DNA from: Alicyclobacillus fastidiosus
GTDB taxonomy: Bacteria; Bacillota; Bacilli; Alicyclobacillales; Alicyclobacillaceae
Direction: 5' to 3'
NCBI RefSeq assembly: GCF_026651875.1
Contig: NZ_CP104068.1
Location: 62,001 to 126,000 of the forward strand
DNA length: 64,000 nt
Below are positions 1 through 6,166 of this stretch, one piece after another; position 1 is the stretch's first letter, and every line of letters starts with the position of its first letter. The notes under the pieces were generated by a model. It worked only from the letters and a program-made list of their open reading frames with translations. It was not told where the DNA came from and ran no database searches. Made by a program: the position numbers and the translations under genes.

Positions 1-513
1 CTCTAAGTCTCGATACGCCCATATTGCTTGATCAAACATACCCAGATAGTAATATGTGTTTGCTCGTACCATCCGAAGATTAAATGCAAAGTCGAATGCT
101 TCGTCTACTGAACTAATCAACAAGATAGTATAATTGATTGCTTCCAATAGCTCGACTGACGTAGCATCACTTGCACTAGCGATATACGACCATTCAATTG
201 CGGATTCGGCCATTTGTTCAATAGCATGAACACTTGCTGCTGTGTGCCAAGCTTCTCGAAACGCGTATATGTCCTTTGTTTCACGAGCTCTTTGGATCAG
301 TTCGGCAGCACGCTGTATAGTCTCCCCGTATTCGGTTAAGTGATTTGAAGGTACACCTAGACGATTCGCTAAGATTTCTATGGTTTCTCTGGGGGGTACC
401 TTTAATCCACGTTCAATTTGACTCAGATACGAACGATCAAACAGTCCTTGAATTAGCTCTTGTTGCGAAATGCCTTTTTGTAGGCGTAGTCTTTTGATTT
501 TTTGACCTAACAC
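1..513 (-). CDS. XRE-family HTH regulator with TPR-like C-terminus (partial)
   Basis: The frame is open to the window edge, so the C-terminus is missing; 171 codons are visible. Residues about 5-60 form a Cro/C1-type helix-turn-helix (QKGISQQEL, then SYLSQIERG, a typical recognition helix). From residue 70 the protein is helical with Ala- and Tyr-rich stretches (RAAELIQRARETKD, NTYYYLGMFDQAIWAY) that look like TPR repeats. HTH plus TPR is the build of the RRNPP/PlcR/Rgg-type regulators that bind small imported peptides. I chose GTG at 511-513, with GAGGAG six bases upstream; an ATG two bases further up runs into a stop. A small secreted-peptide gene is divergent at 598. A palindrome lies in the shared promoter region and a c-di-GMP riboswitch reads toward this gene. 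The RRNPP assignment is inference. Confidence 0.8.
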   Translation of the reverse strand, partial: MLGQKIKRLRLQKGISQQELIQGLFDRSYLSQIERGLKVPPRETIEILANRLGVPSNHLTEYGETIQRAAELIQRARETKDIYAFREAWHTAASVHAIEQMAESAIEWSYIASASDATSVELLEAINYTILLISSVDEAFDFAFNLRMVRANTYYYLGMFDQAIWAYRDLE

Positions 514-537
514 ATCAAACTCCTCACAGTCATAAAT

Positions 538-554
538 AGTCTCGTGCCGGGACT
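538..554. promoter_or_regulatory. Palindromic operator candidate, copy 1
   Basis: AGTCTCGTGCCGGGACT is a near-perfect inverted repeat (one imperfect pair) between the XRE regulator start (513) and the peptide gene start (598). A second copy with a one-base-shorter centre is at 1056-1071. Both copies carry the same TAGTCTCG..CGGGACTAA flanks. The position suits autoregulation by the XRE protein; the binding protein is inferred. Confidence 0.55.
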
Positions 555-597
555 AAGGAACCTGCGGTATCATCTTCCTAGAGAAAGGGTGAAAAGG

Positions 598-735
598 ATG
601 AAAAAAGCACTGTGTTTTGTTTTACCTGTGGTCGCAATGGGCGTAGTTTTCTTAGCTGGCGGTCACCTCACTCCTTTATCCGTCACATCCCCAGGTGTGG
701 GAGTTACGACGGCGTTGATGAGTTTCATTCAATAA
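598..735 (+). CDS. Small exported pre-peptide, candidate quorum-sensing pheromone precursor
   Basis: This encodes 45 residues: MKKA, a hydrophobic core (LCFVLPVVAMGVVFLA), a GG break, then a short polar tail ending VTTALMSFIQ. That is the layout of a Sec signal peptide with a small C-terminal propeptide, as in PapR, NprX and Phr precursors. Start ATG 598 has an AAAGGG ribosome site 8-9 bases upstream; a longer in-frame version would put charged residues before the signal and seems less likely. It is divergent from an XRE/TPR regulator, whose class normally senses such peptides. The whole gene lies antisense to the leader that runs from the c-di-GMP riboswitch to the regulator. The product is not recognised as a known family; the pheromone role is inference. 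Confidence 0.55.
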   Translation: MKKALCFVLPVVAMGVVFLAGGHLTPLSVTSPGVGVTTALMSFIQ

Positions 736-748
736 ATAGATTTTTACA

Positions 749-773
749 ATAAAAAAAGCCCAGTAATATGGGC
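749..773 (-). terminator. Intrinsic terminator, expression platform of c-di-GMP riboswitch
   Basis: On the minus strand GCCCA-tattac-TGGGC is followed by seven U residues. It starts directly after the 3' end of the riboswitch aptamer, where an expression platform is expected. Transcription that passes it runs through the antisense of the peptide gene into the XRE regulator. Confidence 0.75.
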
Positions 774-774
774 G

Positions 775-860
775 CGGCTGCAACCTGGCGATCATAGACG
801 TTTGTCCTTAGACCCATGGCTTTGCGTCCTAGTGTTTCCACTAGTTTGCCCATAGTGTTC
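775..860 (-). promoter_or_regulatory. c-di-GMP-I (GEMM-I) riboswitch
   Basis: Read on the minus strand, the aptamer carries the diagnostic blocks in order: GGGCAAAC, a small hairpin with a GAAA tetraloop (CTAGTG-GAAA-CACTAG), GGACGCAAAGCCA with the conserved A, GGGTCTAAGG, and a second arm with TATGATCGCCAGGTTGC, a GNRA receptor-like segment. These match the class I cyclic di-GMP riboswitch. A terminator follows at once, so ligand probably decides termination. The first gene downstream on this strand is the XRE regulator, about 240 bases after the terminator. I see no closer real gene on that strand. Confidence 0.88.
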
Positions 861-1055
861 TTATTCTTTTTGGACTCCTATAACACCCCTCATTTTTAAT
901 TTCAATACTCAAATGATACCAATAAGGTTAACACACAATATTTTAGTAAGCCAAATGGACTAAGATACAAAAATCCACCCATACATTCCTGGGTGACAAT
1001 CAATAATAAGCAGATTCCCGGTTACACGTACTGGTAATCATATCCTCTAAAATCT

Positions 1056-1071
1056 AGTCTCGCACGGGACT
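1056..1071. promoter_or_regulatory. Palindromic operator candidate, copy 2
   Basis: AGTCTCGCACGGGACT is an imperfect inverted repeat that shares both arms and flanks with the palindrome at 538-554. It lies about 200 bases upstream of the riboswitch on the minus strand, where the promoter of that leader RNA could be. The two sites would let one regulator control both the peptide and the riboswitch-led transcript. This is inference. Confidence 0.5.
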
Positions 1072-1121
1072 AAATTTCGTTGTTCCTATACTGGTGAAAT
1101 GTGATCTTGGCCTTGGTGTTT

Positions 1122-1442
1122 TTATTTTGCCGAAACCAACCGATCCACCGGCACTCGTCTCCGCTCTCCATCAACTATCAGGTGTAGATTCCCTGCGTAC
1201 ATCACGGGAACGCCATGCCATATCTCATTCTCCAATGGTCCGAATAGCGTTAGACATACGGTTGATTGAGCATCTATGGCATCGCTTATCACATAGGACA
1301 TCTCTTCCCACTCGTGTTGGGATAGCACCGGTGGTTTGCTCTGCTGTCGTATTTGTTCGTTTTCATATCGATTCATTGCGCTGCGGTGCTCGGGAAGTAC
1401 CAGCCTCATCATCTGAAACACGTTCCCTTCATCGATTTTCAT
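1122..1442 (-). CDS. YolD-like protein
   Basis: A 106-residue protein ending an SOS-type operon directly after a Y-family polymerase (12-base gap). The C-terminal half (ENEIWHGVPVMYAGNLHLIVDGERRRVPVDRLVSAK) is a small beta-rich domain of the YolD-like type; in Bacillus yolD/yqjX genes sit beside the uvrX/yqjW polymerases. The N-terminal part contains LPEHRSAM, typical of this family. The exact role is unknown, but it is taken to work with the translesion polymerase. The neighbourhood supports the call more strongly than any single motif. Confidence 0.75.
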   Translation of the reverse strand: MKIDEGNVFQMMRLVLPEHRSAMNRYENEQIRQQSKPPVLSQHEWEEMSYVISDAIDAQSTVCLTLFGPLENEIWHGVPVMYAGNLHLIVDGERRRVPVDRLVSAK

Positions 1443-1454
1443 GAAACCACCTCA

Positions 1455-2711
1455 TTAGGCGTAGTGACCGCCAATTCTGCGGGACCTATCACGCAACTGA
1501 CCCGCCTTCGTTAAACTTACGGCTCGCATCAATGCTGTTTCCCCAAACCGTTCATGAATTTCATCCACTGTCGTGTATAGTTGTTTACGTTTCGGCACGT
1601 CATCGAACAGTGATAATTGAATTGCATCGGTGAAGTGCAACATATCTACGGCAACACTCACCGCTCGAACACCTGACCTGGTATCCCAATAACGGTCAAG
1701 GAGTGCCAACAACTCGGGGTAAAGTTCCTCTGGAGAATTTGTGTGACGTGATAACGTCTTCGCCCTCCAGAATCCTCCTTCTAATCGTTCGTAGGAAACT
1801 CCCAAGCCAACACGTCGACCGACCTGGTTTGCACGACGCAGGCGGTGACAGACCTCATCGAGCAGTTCGAGAATGACAACGGCAACCTCCGAGCGTTCAT
1901 AAAAGTCTCTTGGAAGCGTGGTTCGGTGTGAAAATCCCTTATGAGCCGCGTCATAGCTGTTTGGGTTGATTCCGCTGATGTCCTGGCCGTTGGCCCACCG
2001 GTGGATTACATCGCCCCAGACGCCGAACCGCGCCCGCAGTTGCCCAACCGGTATCCGTGCAACATCACCTATGGTGTCAGCTTTAAATTCGCGACGAAGT
2101 GTCTCAGCGCGACGTCGGAGCCCCCACATCTCTTCGACCTTAAGCGGGTGCAACTGTGTCGGTATGTCGTCTTCGGTCCACCAGACGATGCCACCAGTCG
2201 ATTTTTTTGCCTTTGCGTTGGTCATCTTGGCAACCCATTTATTTGGGCCTAGCCCAATGCGACAACGGATTTTGAAGCAATCCCATATCTTTGCTTGAAG
2301 TTTTCGCACTGCTTCAATCGGATCACGAAACAGATGTGAATCGACGTCCATGGCAATAAACCCCTCGTCGACACTGAACTGCTCCTGTAGTGGAAAATGT
2401 AATCTCATGATCTCTTGAATGCGAACTGATGTTTCCAGATAGAGGGCCATATGTGGCCGTACAACGATAAGATTGGGAACGAGCCGCTGCGCCTCGCCCA
2501 GACGAATGCCATTGCTCACGCCGAATTTCTTAGCCGTTGGTGTAGCCGCAAGGACCACGCCACTTCTTCGGGTCGGGTCACCAGATACTACTAACGGAGG
2601 ATCAGTGTTATCATCGAATTCTTTTCGACGAGCTGAATATTCGACCATCGAGGCGACCTCGCACGATGCGTAGAATGACTGCATATCGCATAATGCGTAG
2701 ACTAAATTCAT
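1455..2711 (-). CDS. Y-family DNA polymerase, UvrX/YqjW-like
   Basis: 418 residues with the UmuC/DinB layout. The N-terminal palm motif is LCDMQSFYASCE (Asp and the steric-gate Tyr visible). SVDEGFIAMD supplies the second catalytic Asp-Glu pair near residue 115. A helix-hairpin region with IGLGPNKWVAKMTNAKAK follows, then a little-finger domain. QLSLF near residue 370 is a canonical sliding-clamp-binding motif. It carries out translesion synthesis after DNA damage. The start overlaps the upstream 84-residue gene by four bases, so the two are translationally coupled, and the operon promoter carries LexA boxes. The length fits UvrX-type polymerases. Confidence 0.92.
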   Translation of the reverse strand: MNLVYALCDMQSFYASCEVASMVEYSARRKEFDDNTDPPLVVSGDPTRRSGVVLAATPTAKKFGVSNGIRLGEAQRLVPNLIVVRPHMALYLETSVRIQEIMRLHFPLQEQFSVDEGFIAMDVDSHLFRDPIEAVRKLQAKIWDCFKIRCRIGLGPNKWVAKMTNAKAKKSTGGIVWWTEDDIPTQLHPLKVEEMWGLRRRAETLRREFKADTIGDVARIPVGQLRARFGVWGDVIHRWANGQDISGINPNSYDAAHKGFSHRTTLPRDFYERSEVAVVILELLDEVCHRLRRANQVGRRVGLGVSYERLEGGFWRAKTLSRHTNSPEELYPELLALLDRYWDTRSGVRAVSVAVDMLHFTDAIQLSLFDDVPKRKQLYTTVDEIHERFGETALMRAVSLTKAGQLRDRSRRIGGHYA

Positions 2712-2962
2712 GAGATTAACCCAGTCCGTTTCGCGCGGTTCTTTATTTCAGCGTCGAGCATTTTTTTCATGTAAATCCCTTGGTCGTGAACGTCATCATT
2801 TATGAATTTGACAGTGATATCATGTTCATTTGTTTGTACTTCGATAATGGAGAGGTTGCCTCGTTTAAGGTCATCCTTGAGGTGGACAATTTCTCGTTCT
2901 ATGTAGTCTTTAAGTAAACCAAGCAAAAGCAGGCGCCGAATGTCTGCAGTTGGCCGCTCCAT
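2708..2962 (-). CDS. Small hypothetical protein leading the SOS polymerase operon
   Basis: 84 residues, not recognised. It has a hydrophobic helix near the start (RRLLLLGLLKDYIEREIVHLKDDLKRG), then a beta-like stretch (LSIIEVQTNEHDITVKFIND) and a basic C-terminus. Start ATG has AGGGGTG upstream. It overlaps the polymerase start by four bases (ATGA) and is the first gene after the LexA-controlled promoter, so it is almost certainly part of the SOS response. It could be a polymerase partner. Confidence 0.75.
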   Translation of the reverse strand: MERPTADIRRLLLLGLLKDYIEREIVHLKDDLKRGNLSIIEVQTNEHDITVKFINDDVHDQGIYMKKMLDAEIKNRAKRTGLIS

Positions 2963-2980
2963 GTGTTTGCACCCCTAACA

Positions 2981-3044
2981 CGAACATATGTTCTTGTGTG
3001 GGTATTATACGCGAACAATGATTTTTGATGCAAACATTTGTTCT
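2981..3044 (-). promoter_or_regulatory. SOS promoter with two LexA boxes
   Basis: LexA box 1 is CGAACATATGTTCT at 2981-2994. Box 2 is at 3031-3044 (minus strand AGAACAAATGTTTG). Both fit GAAC-N4-GTTC, with one mismatch in box 2. Between them a minus-strand -10 (TATAAT) and a -35 (TTGCAT, 18-base spacer) can be read. Box 2 abuts the -35 and box 1 lies just downstream of the -10, an ideal repressing layout for the polymerase operon. Confidence 0.85.
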
Positions 3045-3132
3045 GTGTAATTTGTTCCATGTGTAATGGATATTTACTTGTTGTTGTATTTGTGGTGAGG
3101 GATCGCATAAAATAAAGATAAGGGTTCTACCC

Positions 3133-3169
3133 TAATAAGAAGAGCCCAGAGCGGACACTCTGAGCTCTT
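3133..3169 (-). terminator. Terminator downstream of small toxin gene
   Basis: AAGAGCCCAGAG (3140-3151) pairs with CTCTGAGCTCTT (3158-3169) around a six-base loop, and the minus strand continues TTCTTATT. It would end the transcript of the toxin candidate at 3286-3396, giving an mRNA of roughly 300 bases with a structured 3' part. Confidence 0.6.
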
Positions 3170-3248
3170 ACGGTACATCGCCTTGAGTGACGGATTCCCG
3201 CACTCGGACGACTCAATTGAATCGCCACGTTCGTGGCAACTCGACAAG

Positions 3249-3286
3249 AGCCACCCCGAAAGGCCGCTAAAACCGACGGGGTGGCT
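3249..3286. other. Stem-loop overlapping the toxin stop codon
   Basis: AGCCACCCCG (3249-3258) pairs with CGGGGTGGCT (3277-3286), a perfect 10-bp stem whose arm reaches the toxin stop codon. Such structures are common in type I toxin mRNAs. An antisense antitoxin RNA would be expected to overlap this 3' region, but no antitoxin promoter is proved. Confidence 0.5.
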
Positions 3287-3396
3287 TACTTATGTGAACG
3301 GAACGCGAGAATAAGCGTTACTACAAATGTTAGCAAGGCAAGTAGGAACATGCCCGCTTGTAGTCCGACTTCTACTGCTGTATATGTCACGTTCAT
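3286..3396 (-). CDS. Putative holin-like toxin of a type I toxin-antitoxin system
   Basis: 36 residues: a short polar start (MNVTYTAVEVGL), one transmembrane helix (FLLALLTFVVTLILAF) and a basic tail (RSHK). This is the build of the TxpA/BsrG/YonT group often annotated as putative holin-like toxin. The start has a very strong ribosome site (GGGGAGGT, 6 bases). The mRNA is long and structured for so small a protein, as in txpA. Members are usually held in check by an antisense RNA from the opposite strand over the 3' end; I cannot identify its promoter here. It lies between two LexA-controlled transcription units. Confidence 0.65.
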   Translation of the reverse strand: MNVTYTAVEVGLQAGMFLLALLTFVVTLILAFRSHK

Positions 3397-3570
3397 CGTC
3401 CGACCTCCCCCCTGTCCGAAGACTTGCAGGAGAGGCGTCACCCGTTGGTTTAGCTAGTACCGTAGACCTATTTTATAGGATGCAAGAAATATAATCCAAT
3501 GATTAAGAGAAAGAGACATATAGCAATGCAAGCATTACTATCGTGCAAGGTAAGTTAAAGATTGTACCGT

Positions 3571-4239
3571 TCACTTCAGTTCCTCTACACACTTCTCCGA
3601 ATCATTATTCACGTTGCCAACCATCTTATCGACCTGGTACCAGTACATGTCGTCTTCCGGATAGGGAGCGATCACTGTCAGCAATTCATCGAGGTCCGTT
3701 ACCCTGCGGTCTAGCCAAAATCGCTCATCCTGGTGGTCACGCAAAATGGCCGGCATGCGGTCGTGTATGTGCCTCATACGCGCGTTTGGTGGGCAAGTGA
3801 TGATGGTGCACGTGCTGATTTTCTGCCCATATGAACCTTTCCAGGTATCGTAAAACCCAGCGAACGCGAACACTGGTCGACTCTTCACTCTGATATAGTG
3901 CGGCTGCTTTGTGTTCTGATGCCATTCAAAGTACCCACTTGCCGCTATCAAACAGCGGCGTCGTTCTACCAGGCGTCTAAATGCCGTGTTCTTCCGCAAT
4001 CCCTCGACGCGCGCGTTAATCGGCTTGATCTTCGGCGACTCGTTTCTCCATGCCTGCGGAATTAAGCCCCACGACAAAGGACCGATGCGCCTTTCTCCGT
4101 CGGTGCCCGTAATCACCGCAGGTATCCTCTGTGAAGGGGCGATGTTGTACCGAGGAGGAATGGCATAGTCATATTCGGTAATTCCGAAATAAGCTACGAT
4201 TTGGCTCCAATCCTCTGTCAAAGCGAAGCGTCCGCACAT
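3571..4239 (-). CDS. SRAP-family abasic-site shield (YedK/HMCES-like)
   Basis: 222 residues starting MCGRFALT. The family uses Cys2, exposed after removal of the initiator Met, to cross-link abasic sites in single-stranded DNA. I therefore chose the internal ATG (4237-4239) that puts Cys at position 2; it also has GGAG nine bases upstream, better than the ATG three codons earlier. NARVEG, CLIAASGYFEWH (Glu of the active site) and IHDRMPAIL (His) are the other conserved blocks. A LexA box lies 28-41 bases upstream, so it belongs to the SOS response. Confidence 0.92.
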   Translation of the reverse strand: MCGRFALTEDWSQIVAYFGITEYDYAIPPRYNIAPSQRIPAVITGTDGERRIGPLSWGLIPQAWRNESPKIKPINARVEGLRKNTAFRRLVERRRCLIAASGYFEWHQNTKQPHYIRVKSRPVFAFAGFYDTWKGSYGQKISTCTIITCPPNARMRHIHDRMPAILRDHQDERFWLDRRVTDLDELLTVIAPYPEDDMYWYQVDKMVGNVNNDSEKCVEELK

Positions 4240-4266
4240 ATTAATCATCTCCGATTACATGATACA

Positions 4267-4280
4267 AGAACATGCGTTCC
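4267..4280 (-). promoter_or_regulatory. LexA box of the SRAP gene
   Basis: AGAACATGCGTTCC (plus strand) matches GAAC-N4-GTTC exactly on both arms, 28 bases upstream of the SRAP start codon. Confidence 0.85.
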
Positions 4281-4330
4281 TATGCGATAGAGATAATCGG
4301 TAAGTATAAATGGCAATAAGAAGGAGTTTT

Positions 4331-4357
4331 GAATCATACACAATTCTATTGTGTTTC
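4331..4357. repeat. Copy of half a TnpI-type recombination site
   Basis: GAATCATACACAAT here is identical over 14 bases to one arm and spacer start of the dyad at 49440-49470 beside the tyrosine recombinase. The second arm here (ATTGTGTTTC) is degenerate. Either a former recombination site or chance. Confidence 0.35.
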
Positions 4358-4366
4358 TTTCGGGAA

Positions 4367-4409
4367 AACGCCGAAATCCGTTGCGTAACAAGGGATTTCG
4401 GCGTTTTTT
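4367..4409 (+). terminator. Strong orphan terminator
   Basis: AACGCCGAAATCC pairs with GGATTTCGGCGTT (13 bp), followed by six T. No plus-strand gene precedes it between 4240 and 4366, so it may end a small RNA or be what is left of a deleted gene. Confidence 0.7.
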
Positions 4410-4460
4410 ATGTAGTACTGTTTTTCAGAATTAATATCTAACGAAACATAATCTCATGAA

Positions 4461-4619
4461 TTATTCGGATGTGTTTCTCGTGGACTTTTCCCATTGCAAA
4501 CGTCTCTGATACGCTTCTTGCTTCTCTTTATCTTCTTCATAGTTCGTACCACGAGGCATTGCCAAAGCCCACATGTATTCACGGTTAAATGTTCGTTCAT
4601 AATCCGTTGCTTGTTTCAT
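4461..4619 (-). CDS. Hypothetical small protein
   Basis: 52 residues starting MKQATDYERTF, strongly charged, with a helical C-terminus (YEEDKEKQEAYQRRLQWEK). Not recognised. The start follows GGGTGTAGTCAA. The 37 bases upstream of and including this start codon recur at 14798-14834, so the leader is duplicated elsewhere in the window. It could be a gene fragment; coding status is uncertain. Confidence 0.4.
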   Translation of the reverse strand: MKQATDYERTFNREYMWALAMPRGTNYEEDKEKQEAYQRRLQWEKSTRNTSE

Positions 4620-4653
4620 TTGACTACACCCATTTGATACAAAATGAAAACCG
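4617..4653. repeat. Dispersed repeat, copy 1
   Basis: About 37 bases beginning CATTTGACTACAC and ending ACCG recur at 14798-14834 with five or six changes. Both copies lie next to mobile-element remnants; here the copy lies between a small ORF start and a truncated resolvase. Confidence 0.5.
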
Positions 4654-4725
4654 CGTAATAGCAAGGTTTTTTATGTATCATATAGACGTATCATAAACGT
4701 GGCTTCAGAAGGTGGATTTTTAGAC

Positions 4726-4986
4726 GTGATTTACGGTTACGCACGGGTGAGTTCTAGGGCACAGAATCTAGATGCACAAATAACACAGCTAAGCGATTAC
4801 GGATGCGACAAGATATTCAAAGAGAAAATCAGCGGACGAACGCTAAACCACCGAGAACAGTTTACAAAGCTCCTTAATCTCGTTGTCGATGGGGATATTA
4901 TTGTCGTTACTAAACTTGACCGATTCGCCAGGAGTACACAAGGGGTTATCCTCATCTTGGTACTGCCCTTCATAACCCATTTATGA
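4726..4986 (+). pseudogene. Truncated serine resolvase (N-terminal catalytic part)
   Basis: The first 80 or so residues match the resolvase/invertase catalytic domain: MIYGYARVSSRAQNLDAQ with the nucleophile Ser in ARVSS, then KISGRTLNHREQF and DGDIIVVTKLDRFARST. The reading frame ends soon after residue 86, so helix E and the DNA-binding HTH are absent (the full-length homologue at 18829-19386 has 185 residues). The 3' end runs into the tail of the convergent gerC gene. It is a remnant of a transposon or integrated element. Start GTG 4726 is chosen by family alignment. Confidence 0.8.
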
Positions 4987-6165
4987 TGTAAACCGATTCG
5001 CCGATTCAGTTGCCTTGCCCATGTCATAGATTTTAACCTTTACTTCCACATGTTCTAGGGAATCTTCGCTTAACTGTAGATGGCCATCCTTCGTTGCGTA
5101 GCGATGAAACGTTTGCGGATCCCGGCGGTACAGTGAATCAGCGAGCGTGTAGATGTCTACGCCATAACGCAGGCCATTTTCATACGTTTTTCGGATTTCC
5201 TTTTCGATCTTTTTGGAAATCATCGATTCCAATTGCGCTTGCGACAAAGGCCGTCCCCTTTGTACGATGGACCCTCCCACTTGAATCTGAGCATCAAATC
5301 TCAGGTGTCCCCCGATAATCACTGGACGGACACGACACTTCCGCTTAATGATCGTCATGGTCGCAATGGAATCTCCACGTTGGTTCAGTATCAAAGGGAT
5401 ACGTGAAATGTGTGGTGAAAACCAGCGCTCTCCAATCGCTTCATCACGAGACAGACGACCTACTAGTTTTCCGTTTCGAAGAAGTCCATATCCGGATATC
5501 TCAATTTCAGGATAGGTGGCTTTGGCGTCAAACCAACGGTTTTCTTTCACCGAGATCTCCGGAGGAATACCCGGGCGACCTGGTTCTTGCAGATTCGTAA
5601 TGAATCTGTGCAGGCGCACGGGTTCAATGAAAGAGCTTTGTCTGTATACCGCGTACGGATCGCTCAAAAAAGAAAATACAGGCGATGATTCGAGGATGGG
5701 TGCCGATGATAACACCTTGGGAATAGAGCTATCCGTACAATATACCCATGGTATATAACGAATTTCTTCATAACGTGTAACCATGTCGAGTGACTCCTGA
5801 ACACCTTTTTGCGCCAAGAGTGGTTCACTGAAAACGATGGCATTTAAATGCCCCCATCGTATCCTTCTTTGAGACGTAGCATACAAATCATGGATAGCAT
5901 CTTCATAAGATTGCCCCACACCTACGCCAACCCATGCCCCGAGTCCCTCTTCTGATTTCTGAGACTCTTTGGAGAGTGCCGTTGGATCCAAAATCTGAGC
6001 GTATATAATGTATTTCCCATCTTGATAATCGATACCAAGTGCATGTATGTAGAACATATGCTCCAGTTCCTGTGAATCCCAACAGCCAGGAAGAAGCGGA
6101 ACACACAAACACAGAAACAAAAACATCTTGATCCGCGCCCAATACTTGTGACGAAGCCGTTTCAT
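4981..6165 (-). CDS. Spore germination lipoprotein, GerC (Ger(x)C) family
   Basis: About 394 residues. An N-terminal signal (MFLFLCLCVPLLPGCWD) carries the lipobox LPGC; the Cys would be lipidated and the protein anchored on the outer face of the spore inner membrane. The start of the mature part (CWDSQELEHMFYIHALGIDY) is diagnostic of the family. It is the C subunit of a GerA-type nutrient receptor. The gene overlaps the end of gerA; I prefer the ATG at 6165, with AAGGA four bases upstream, over one four codons earlier. It is the last gene of the gerB-gerA-gerC operon. Confidence 0.9.
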   Translation of the reverse strand: MKRLRHKYWARIKMFLFLCLCVPLLPGCWDSQELEHMFYIHALGIDYQDGKYIIYAQILDPTALSKESQKSEEGLGAWVGVGVGQSYEDAIHDLYATSQRRIRWGHLNAIVFSEPLLAQKGVQESLDMVTRYEEIRYIPWVYCTDSSIPKVLSSAPILESSPVFSFLSDPYAVYRQSSFIEPVRLHRFITNLQEPGRPGIPPEISVKENRWFDAKATYPEIEISGYGLLRNGKLVGRLSRDEAIGERWFSPHISRIPLILNQRGDSIATMTIIKRKCRVRPVIIGGHLRFDAQIQVGGSIVQRGRPLSQAQLESMISKKIEKEIRKTYENGLRYGVDIYTLADSLYRRDPQTFHRYATKDGHLQLSEDSLEHVEVKVKIYDMGKATESANRFTS

Positions 6166-6166
6166 G

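Noticed and set aside
655..720. 21-codon minus-strand ORF between the c-di-GMP riboswitch and the regulator
   Set aside because: No ribosome site and no sign of conservation; it lies fully antisense to the better peptide ORF.
1094..1444. 116-codon plus-strand ORF
   Set aside because: It is the complement of the YolD-like gene, which has clear family features and sits in an operon.
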